Virus record (IMG/VR): IMGVR_UViG_3300033145_000274
Coordinates: 1-64,000 of that record
Strand: one strand, 5' to 3'
DNA length: 64,000 nucleotides
From: a virus
Below the pieces are notes generated by a model. That model had not been told where the DNA came from. It did no database searches and saw nothing but the letters and a program-made list of their open reading frames with translations. This document shows positions 58,470 through 64,000 of the stretch, one piece after another. The translations under genes and the position numbers were made by a program. The first letter of the stretch is position 1; every line of letters begins with the position of its first letter.

Positions 58470-59050
58470 GCGAATTTGAACAGCACCTACGAGAGCGCGG
58501 CCTGAACGCGATGCACCGCTGTTGGAGCACCGGCCCACTGCCAAAGAAACCCAGGGATGAACATGTCATTTTCCCGCTTATAGCGCCTGGTGGACGATAC
58601 ATTGGGCATCAGCGTTACTTTTGGCGTCGAGATAAACTACGTAGCAATGATGAGCAAGGAAAGTACATCACTACATATCTTGATGAGTGTAAGCTTACGG
58701 GCTTTTATGGCTGGGAGAACTGCTACGGACACAGCCCTCTCTTCGTCACTGAGGGAATTTGGGATAGCATTCGCGTGGGGAACTGTTACTTCGATTGTGT
58801 GGCGCTCCTATGCAACAGTCCTAGCAGACAGTTAAAACAACACATTAGGATGCTTGCTAATGGTCGTTCCGTTATAGCTTTAATAGACAGGGATGAAAAC
58901 AAAGCTGGAGAGAGATTGGGTCGAGCCTTCGACTATGCTTTTGAACCAGATAAGTGGTATGAGGACTTCAGTGCCATGCCACATGATGTGTGTTTTGCTC
59001 GTATGACAAAAATCCTTAACACGCTAGGAAAGCTAACATGTACAAATTAG
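58466..59050 (+). CDS. TOPRIM-domain protein
   Basis: A 194-residue protein. LFVTEGIWDSIRVGN (residues ~92-106) carries the TOPRIM glutamate, and VIALIDRDENKAGERLG (~136-152) the DxD-like motif, as in DnaG primases and DnaB-associated toprims. It lacks a full primase or helicase and may be a replication accessory or nuclease-like factor. Confidence 0.7.
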   Translation: MSEFEQHLRERGLNAMHRCWSTGPLPKKPRDEHVIFPLIAPGGRYIGHQRYFWRRDKLRSNDEQGKYITTYLDECKLTGFYGWENCYGHSPLFVTEGIWDSIRVGNCYFDCVALLCNSPSRQLKQHIRMLANGRSVIALIDRDENKAGERLGRAFDYAFEPDKWYEDFSAMPHDVCFARMTKILNTLGKLTCTN

Positions 59051-59127
59051 TATTGAACATGCAAGCTATTGACACCTACCAACGGCAAGTGGCTTGGTAT
59101 GGAGCTACAGAAGGAGTGCTAAAATGA
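59038..59127 (+). CDS. 29-residue small protein
   Basis: MYKLVLNMQAIDTYQRQVAW then YGATEGVLK; AGGAAAG upstream; its TGA overlaps the next ATG. Supported by coupling only. Confidence 0.4.
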   Translation: MYKLVLNMQAIDTYQRQVAWYGATEGVLK

Positions 59128-59288
59128 CACAGATTTTTCAGTTTTTTCAGTATTGTGTGGACTGTCAGTGGAATAGTACGTTGGGTTGTATAGTGGAAGA
59201 ACCACATCACTACGACTACAGTCGGCGCGAACGAGTCTCTGATGTAACCCCCTGTGCTCGTTTTATGGAAATCAATATGGAGGATTGA
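59124..59288 (+). CDS. 54-residue cysteine-containing protein
   Basis: MTQIFQFFQYCVDCQWNSTL ... CIVEE ... CARF; GAAGGAG upstream. Four cysteines suggest a metal site. Unknown. Confidence 0.55.
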   Translation: MTQIFQFFQYCVDCQWNSTLGCIVEEPHHYDYSRRERVSDVTPCARFMEINMED

Positions 59289-59291
59289 ATC

Positions 59292-59489
59292 ATGAACATG
59301 GAGAGCGTTATCAGAACACTATGTGTGTTTGTGGGTTGTCTTACGTGGTTTTGCGTAGTATGTTACGTTGTTATCCAACTTGGTTTGCTAACATGCCTGG
59401 CGATTGTTGTGGTCTTATTTGTATCACTTCTATCAATTGTCGCTGGTATAGCAGGCCAGGGCATAGACATTGGAGATTCCCATGACTAA
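59292..59489 (+). CDS. 65-residue two-helix membrane protein
   Basis: Starts MNMESVIRTLCVFVGCLTWF with GGAGG upstream. Two hydrophobic helices (~10-30 and 31-54). Could be holin-like in topology, but no lysis genes are nearby. Confidence 0.6.
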   Translation: MNMESVIRTLCVFVGCLTWFCVVCYVVIQLGLLTCLAIVVVLFVSLLSIVAGIAGQGIDIGDSHD

Positions 59490-59745
59490 TAGAGTGTTGA
59501 TGTGGATATTGTCGCGTTTGGTACACGCAACGATAGCTGGGCTAGCTGGTCTAGGTATGTTGACGGCGGTGTGCTTGTTAAGTGATGATTTCATGTTTGT
59601 GGTATGGGAACATACGTTTATAGTTATGTTCGCTGCTGTGTCACTTGGTAGTTTTATGTTAACGTGTGATGAATACATTGCCAAGTGGATGGTATTAGAT
59701 AGGCCACGTAGATTCATACAGCCACTATTAGACAAGGACACATGA
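59482..59745 (+). CDS. 87-residue membrane protein
   Basis: MTNRVLMWILSRLVHATIAG, with two or three membrane helices up to residue ~60 and a basic C-terminus. GGAG upstream; overlaps the previous gene by 8 bases. Confidence 0.6.
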   Translation: MTNRVLMWILSRLVHATIAGLAGLGMLTAVCLLSDDFMFVVWEHTFIVMFAAVSLGSFMLTCDEYIAKWMVLDRPRRFIQPLLDKDT

Positions 59746-59746
59746 C

Positions 59747-60241
59747 ATGTATACACACGAAGTGGTTTGTCTAAGCATCACAACCTTTGTCGGAACCTGC
59801 GTTATGGGTGCTGTGCATTGGTATGGTCGCTTACATTGGCGTGTACCAGAGGATGCTGAGCATCGTTATTGTCAACGTGATGTTAACTATGTTTTAGGCA
59901 CAGAGAGTGCTGCCAGGCTTAGTGAATGGGATGCTGATGGTCCACCATATAAAGTTGGTGATACATCTATAAGATTTTTTTCTGAAGAACATCTTCGGCT
60001 GACAGCCCAGCGCACATGGAAGACTGTTGTTCCCCGTGGTAGGGTTTTGATTGTGTGTCAATCTGGTGAGTTGGGACCCGTAGAAGTTTTAGCTGGTCCA
60101 TCCAAATTGATACGCTTAGGTAATCAGTTATGGCAAAGCTGGGAGAAAATCGACTTTAATACGGCAGTCAACGACCCACGTTATCTGTCGTTGGAAAAAC
60201 AATGGAATGCTCTGTGGCAAAGGGCTGGATTTTTGACTTGA
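59747..60241 (+). CDS. Membrane-anchored protein, unknown
   Basis: A 164-residue protein with an N-terminal helix (VVCLSITTFVGTCVMGAVHW), then a soluble domain (RTWKTVVPRGRVLIVCQSGE). AAGGA upstream. Its end overlaps the -35 box of P20. Confidence 0.6.
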   Translation: MYTHEVVCLSITTFVGTCVMGAVHWYGRLHWRVPEDAEHRYCQRDVNYVLGTESAARLSEWDADGPPYKVGDTSIRFFSEEHLRLTAQRTWKTVVPRGRVLIVCQSGELGPVEVLAGPSKLIRLGNQLWQSWEKIDFNTAVNDPRYLSLEKQWNALWQRAGFLT

Positions 60242-60265
60242 CAAATCCAAAATACATGCTAAAAT
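60238..60265 (+). promoter_or_regulatory. Promoter P20
   Basis: TTGACA, 16-base spacer, TAAAAT; drives 60284 and following genes. Confidence 0.8.
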
Positions 60266-60283
60266 TAACCGAAGGAGAATCCT

Positions 60284-60769
60284 ATGGACTCACAGACTAT
60301 TGATGTTTACTACAGTGTTCAAAATGGTGGGGATGGCTCGGCCTATCCCGATTTTATGGAAACTCAGAAACTAGCCGAGTGGGACCAAGCACACATGGAT
60401 GAAGGCTGGGGCGAGTCGTGTGATGGTGTATTTAGGTTTCGTGTTCACCCTGGTAGTTATTTAGGTAGTCCTGATGTTATGACCGAACTGGGTTATTTAA
60501 TCGACCACTACCTAGAGGAATACGACTATGAAGGATGGGAACTACTAGATGAATTCATGCAAGATTTCTTTCCCAATGGCCTGCCTGTGTTGGTGGTATT
60601 TCCATCGGATGACCAGGAGTATTATCTTATATGTCGTGCCGATACCAATGAGCAAATAACGAAGAGGTATGCCTATGACTCCAAACTCGAACCAGCACAG
60701 ACTACAGAACTAGGTCGTGCTGTATTGGAAGCTACACTCAATGCCCTAAACAAAGGCCAGGTACAATGA
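60284..60769 (+). CDS. Unknown acidic protein
   Basis: A 161-residue protein starting MDSQTIDVYYSVQNGGDGSA. Acidic; segments GWGESCDGVFRFRVHPGSYL and ELLDEFMQDFFP. GAAGGAG upstream. Not recognised. Confidence 0.65.
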   Translation: MDSQTIDVYYSVQNGGDGSAYPDFMETQKLAEWDQAHMDEGWGESCDGVFRFRVHPGSYLGSPDVMTELGYLIDHYLEEYDYEGWELLDEFMQDFFPNGLPVLVVFPSDDQEYYLICRADTNEQITKRYAYDSKLEPAQTTELGRAVLEATLNALNKGQVQ

Positions 60770-61200
60770 TAGCATATATGATAATGGACCGTAAAACAAA
60801 CCGCTGGTGGCGACGTGGGGTCGGTGCATCATGGCGTACCAAACAGGAAGAGGGAAGTATATGGAGCAGGACGGGACCTGTTGCCCTAGCCATACGACAT
60901 ATCCAGCGGTGTTCTCCGTCATCTGAGCCAGTGAAGATACAGTTTGTAATGACCACCCCTTTGGATATTGTGGTTTTAGATGGAGAAACATGGATATATG
61001 ACCAGGATTGTGATACGTGGTTGTGGGGTACAGCAAACAATGGCTGCGGTGTGTTTATTTTTGGAAATGATTGGTGTGCTAATATCGTAACACCACATGC
61101 TTATGTTGACGTAGACGCACAAGTGGGACCATGCACAACACGTGATGAGGCCATGACTAAAGCACTAAAACTTTTAAGGGAACTGAAAAATGACGAGTAA
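60766..61200 (+). CDS. Unknown protein
   Basis: A 144-residue protein, coupled by ATGA. MIAYMIMDRKTNRWWRRGVG then beta-rich region; helical end. Not recognised. Confidence 0.6.
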   Translation: MIAYMIMDRKTNRWWRRGVGASWRTKQEEGSIWSRTGPVALAIRHIQRCSPSSEPVKIQFVMTTPLDIVVLDGETWIYDQDCDTWLWGTANNGCGVFIFGNDWCANIVTPHAYVDVDAQVGPCTTRDEAMTKALKLLRELKNDE

Positions 61201-61477
61201 GACCACGGTCTTTTTGCATGATATGATTACCACCTCTGTATTGATAGTCGTGGTAGTTGGTTCAATACTAACGGGTGCAATGTTTGGCTTTACCAAGGGC
61301 TATACTGATGCAACCCTAGAGGTTCAAACCCAAGCTATGCTCCATGAGTTTGCCGAATGTCCCACGAATGGCGAGTGGAAGAGTAGACACACGGTAGCCT
61401 ATGAGTATCTAGCTACTACCGAAGCTCCTCTATACGCAGAAGATGAACAATGGAACAAACCAGAGCAACCAAACTAA
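61190..61477 (+). CDS. Membrane-anchored small protein
   Basis: A 95-residue protein with one N-terminal membrane helix (TSVLIVVVVGSILTGAMFGF) and a soluble acidic tail. Overlaps both neighbours. Confidence 0.6.
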   Translation: MTSKTTVFLHDMITTSVLIVVVVGSILTGAMFGFTKGYTDATLEVQTQAMLHEFAECPTNGEWKSRHTVAYEYLATTEAPLYAEDEQWNKPEQPN

Positions 61478-61686
61478 CACAGTGGCATGTCGTCTATATA
61501 CACCCAATCCATCACGATGGCGGCGTATGGAAGGTCATGGCGTCTTCAGCAGATGATACACTGCACAAGTTCAGGACTTGGGTAGGTTGGAGTACCCACA
61601 GGCATCGTTGGGTACCACGTAAAGCCCGTGTGGTGTGCTGTACACAAGACTATGCATGGGCGTGTGTTCAATTACTAACAGGATGA
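61450..61686 (+). CDS. Small aromatic protein, unknown
   Basis: A 78-residue protein (MEQTRATKLTQWHVVYIHPI), Trp/His-rich, ending just before the radical SAM gene. Overlaps the previous gene by 28 bases. Confidence 0.55.
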   Translation: MEQTRATKLTQWHVVYIHPIHHDGGVWKVMASSADDTLHKFRTWVGWSTHRHRWVPRKARVVCCTQDYAWACVQLLTG

Positions 61687-62583
61687 ATGATGATTACCAA
61701 AATGAAACGTTTTGACGGTGGTGAAGGTAACGTATGGAAGTACGTCGTCCATTTTGATAAGCCGACACCAGCCATTGCTGAAGCCGTATTATATCGCTAT
61801 GGTTCCTTCAACGAACGCACGGTTGCGTGTTGTAGCGTGCAAAGCGGTTGTCCGGTCGGTTGTACGTTCTGTGGTACAGGCAAGAAGTTTATTCGCAATC
61901 TGTCTACTAGTGAGATAGTGCAGCAAGTCATTGAGGTTTTCAAAGACCAGGGCATTGCTGATATTAACGACAACTGCGCCAAGCTACAGATTATGTTCAT
62001 GTCTATGGGTGAGCCGTTTCTGAATTACAACAGCGTGAGCCTAGCCATAGAACAACTGCATGATTTGTATCCCAATGCCGAACTCCTGGTATCAACCATA
62101 GCTCCTATGAAACCCATGAACTTGAACGATTTCATCACTTTGTCTAAGCGATGCTCCAAGGTTGGCCTACAGTTTTCCATTCATGCGTCCGATGATACAA
62201 AACGTAACGCACTAATTCCTTACAACAAGTTGTCGCTAGTTGAACTGAGGAATTATGGAACACAGTGGTGGCATAAGACTGGGAGGAAGCCGTATATCAA
62301 TTACTGTGTTACCGAAGACTTTAATTACTACGACATGCGGCGCCTGCATCAGTTATTTCCCACCAATGTGTTCAACGTAACACTATCGGTGTTATGTTCT
62401 ACAGAGGAAACCATGAAAGAGGCTGGTTATCGTGACATACAACGTATTCGTTGGATTGCCGACGAGTTTATGTCGTTAGGATACAATGTGCGTGTGTTTG
62501 ACCCCGCTGGACAAGACGACATAGGTGGTGGTTGCGGCCAATTGTGGTATGTTCAACAACATCTACTAAGGAGCCAAGTATGA
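61687..62583 (+). CDS. RlmN/Cfr-like radical SAM RNA methyltransferase
   Basis: A 298-residue protein. C55, C59 and C62 (GCPVGCTFCGTG) form the radical SAM cluster site. C48, seven residues before C55, aligns with RlmN C118, and C283 in GGGCGQLW aligns with the methyl-carrying C355. MSMGEPFLN and the ISTSEI-like LSTSEIVQQV segment are also RlmN features. The N-terminal accessory domain of RlmN (~90 residues) is missing. RlmN methylates C2 of A2503 in 23S rRNA and A37 of some tRNAs; here the target is unknown. Confidence 0.88.
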   Translation: MMITKMKRFDGGEGNVWKYVVHFDKPTPAIAEAVLYRYGSFNERTVACCSVQSGCPVGCTFCGTGKKFIRNLSTSEIVQQVIEVFKDQGIADINDNCAKLQIMFMSMGEPFLNYNSVSLAIEQLHDLYPNAELLVSTIAPMKPMNLNDFITLSKRCSKVGLQFSIHASDDTKRNALIPYNKLSLVELRNYGTQWWHKTGRKPYINYCVTEDFNYYDMRRLHQLFPTNVFNVTLSVLCSTEETMKEAGYRDIQRIRWIADEFMSLGYNVRVFDPAGQDDIGGGCGQLWYVQQHLLRSQV

Positions 62584-63239
62584 AAGACATGACTATTACG
62601 GCTGGTCCAGGTGATAAAGTTCGATTCTTCTTCATTGACGCAGGGCGTGATGATGATATCGAACACGCCATAAGCCACAATTTACAGTTTGATAAGGTGT
62701 ATACCATTACACGTGTTGTGGTACATAAATACACTACGCGCGTATGGCTTGATGGTATATCAACGCCCGTTGGCTTCAATAGCGTGTTGTTTGTTGATGA
62801 ACAAATTGACCGTGTTGCCTCTGCCGCTCGTCGGGCATACTACACAGACCAGGAACGTCGCACCGGCCTACCGTATGATACCGATAAGATAAACATCAAA
62901 GATACAATTTATGGTATTCGCGCCCTGGTGAAAGGCATCATATTTAATGACCCAATGTATGATGTACGAGATAACGAATCATATGACATTGGCATTATGC
63001 TGATGTCGGCTCTGGTCGTTGGTCCATATTTACCAGCCCTTATTGAATTTACTGACCTGCTAGCAGAAGACCTGGCGTATTACTTTCACATGGCCATGCA
63101 GTTCAATATATTTACGGATGATGATAAGATTGCATGTGCGTGGTTTGAGAGGGACGGCGCTATGGCTTTTCTAAGCGACATATGGTGTATCCAAGGTGTC
63201 CCACACAAACAATTGAGAAACGGAGGCGTAGTATTATGA
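62580..63239 (+). CDS. Unknown right-arm protein
   Basis: A 219-residue protein starting MKDMTITAGPGDKVRFFFID, AAGGAG upstream, ATGA-coupled to the RlmN-like gene. N-terminal beta-rich part with DKVYTITRVVVHKYTTRVWL; helical remainder. Not recognised. Confidence 0.6.
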   Translation: MKDMTITAGPGDKVRFFFIDAGRDDDIEHAISHNLQFDKVYTITRVVVHKYTTRVWLDGISTPVGFNSVLFVDEQIDRVASAARRAYYTDQERRTGLPYDTDKINIKDTIYGIRALVKGIIFNDPMYDVRDNESYDIGIMLMSALVVGPYLPALIEFTDLLAEDLAYYFHMAMQFNIFTDDDKIACAWFERDGAMAFLSDIWCIQGVPHKQLRNGGVVL

Positions 63240-63487
63240 AAATACGAAACGGTTTCGTAAGCAACAGCAGTAGTAGTAGCTTTATTGTTACAGATAAGAA
63301 TCACCCATTGTGGTACTTTCTGATGGCGTTAAGCAAGGCAGGCTGTGCTGACTTTACTATTGATGAGCACAGAGTTGACGACACATGTGATAATGGAGTA
63401 TGGTTGGCTATTGGGCAGTTCAATGAGTTGGCTAACCGAAGCTTCGATTATACCGAGTTTCTCACACAAACTTCATTTAATGGGTAA
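63236..63487 (+). CDS. Protein with conserved SNSSSSSF N-terminus
   Basis: An 83-residue protein starting MKIRNGFVSNSSSSSFIVTD after GGAGG. This N-terminal motif (KIRxGFVSNSSSSSF) recurs in many otherwise unrelated bacterial and phage proteins; its meaning is unknown. The rest shows no family. Confidence 0.65.
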   Translation: MKIRNGFVSNSSSSSFIVTDKNHPLWYFLMALSKAGCADFTIDEHRVDDTCDNGVWLAIGQFNELANRSFDYTEFLTQTSFNG

Positions 63488-63568
63488 TGATATGAAGCGA
63501 ACAAGAGCACGAAGATGAATCGTCGGACGTAGTTACTAACATGACAGTAATTTTAGAGGAGATAAACG

Positions 63569-64000
63569 ATGAGTAAAATAGTTGTTAAAGTCTGTAAAAT
63601 AGACGAAATCATACCGCATGGCAATGCCGATGCGTTAGAAGTAGCTTGTGTTGGTGCATGGACAACCTGTGTCAAGAAGGATGTATTTGCCGCAGGTGAC
63701 CTGGTGGTCTTTATTCCTCCCGATGCTATTCTTCCAAAAGAATTACATGAGCATTTGGGTATCACTCAGTATTGTGGTGAAATGCCGCAGAGTAGTGGAG
63801 AAGCTGAGCAAGGAAAGAGACGTGTGCGAGCTACACGTTTGAGGGGAGTGCGGTCGTTCGGTACTCTAATGACCATAGCTGATGTAGTAGAATACTTCAG
63901 GTCGGTACATGGTCATCCTCCTTCTCATTGTTATCCTTTTATGGAGGGCAACGAACTTTCTGTGTTGCTTGGCATCACCAAATATGAACCACCAGAGAAG
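63569..64000 (+). CDS. RNA ligase, DRB0094/Rnl5 type, N-terminal part
   Basis: 144 residues before the right edge, starting MSKIVVKVCKIDEIIPHGNA (GAGGAGA upstream). IIPHGNADALEVACVGAWTT, DLVVFIPPDAILP, RVRATRLRGVRSFG and the end LLGITKYEPPE match the N-terminal OB-like module and linker of DRB0094-family RNA ligases. The catalytic lysine motif lies beyond the window. It probably seals RNA breaks, such as tRNAs cut by host anticodon nucleases. Confidence 0.85.
   Translation, partial: MSKIVVKVCKIDEIIPHGNADALEVACVGAWTTCVKKDVFAAGDLVVFIPPDAILPKELHEHLGITQYCGEMPQSSGEAEQGKRRVRATRLRGVRSFGTLMTIADVVEYFRSVHGHPPSHCYPFMEGNELSVLLGITKYEPPEK

Noticed and set aside
59292-59489. Holin
   Set aside because: Two-helix topology fits, but no endolysin or spanin is in the window and several similar small membrane proteins surround it.
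1-64000. CRISPR array or insertion sequence
   Set aside because: The dispersed repeats are not regularly spaced with unique spacers, and no transposase or terminal inverted repeats with target duplications were seen.

Overview
The window is part of the genome of a large tailed double-stranded DNA phage (Caudoviricetes), probably from an environmental sample. Head, packaging and tail genes in canonical order, dense gene overlaps, strong Shine-Dalgarno sites and sigma70-like promoters indicate a bacterial host. Nothing in the sequence names the host. A 2,944-residue tape measure protein and the absence of a sheath gene beside the tail tube gene suggest a very long non-contractile tail (siphovirus-like). 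The baseplate genes would lie beyond the left edge.

Left arm, 1-38,259, minus strand (read right to left): three small genes including a zinc-finger sigma-factor-like protein; a probable small terminase; GDP-mannose 4,6-dehydratase and an ERCC4-type nuclease inserted inside the packaging cluster; large terminase; portal; a fused prohead protease-scaffold with an internal scaffold start; decoration protein; HK97-type major capsid protein; a 1,447-residue repeat protein of beta-helix type; connector and fibre-like genes; tail tube; tail assembly proteins; tape measure; and a second giant repeat protein, paralogous to the first, running off the left edge. Five minus-strand sites sharing GTGTATAAT/C may be late promoters.

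Centre, 38,260-54,620: a divergent control region, a C-rich non-coding block, a GC-rich group of four unknown genes separated by hairpins, then a mosaic of small early genes. Many have their own promoter, and most of these promoters share a spacer motif (CCGATA) and an upstream TCAAGTTT motif. Promoters are often preceded by a repeated cassette of terminator hairpin plus CGACTTACG boxes. A separate 50-bp repeat ending in GTAGTCAGCGA occurs six times. Recognisable genes are a radical SAM/SPASM-like protein, a phosphoribosyltransferase, a GP88-family protein with a small methyltransferase, a DUF932-like protein, a WYL-like protein, an L7/L12-tail-like protein and a tRNA with anticodon CAT.

Right arm, 54,620-64,000, plus strand: tightly overlapping small genes, many encoding membrane micropeptides or zinc-ribbon proteins, plus a macro domain, a TOPRIM protein, an RlmN/Cfr-like radical SAM enzyme, a protein with the SNSSSSSF N-terminus, and the start of an Rnl5-type RNA ligase cut by the right edge. 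The rRNA/tRNA-modification-like enzyme, RNA ligase, tRNA gene and macro domain suggest that this phage invests in RNA maintenance and in countering host defence.
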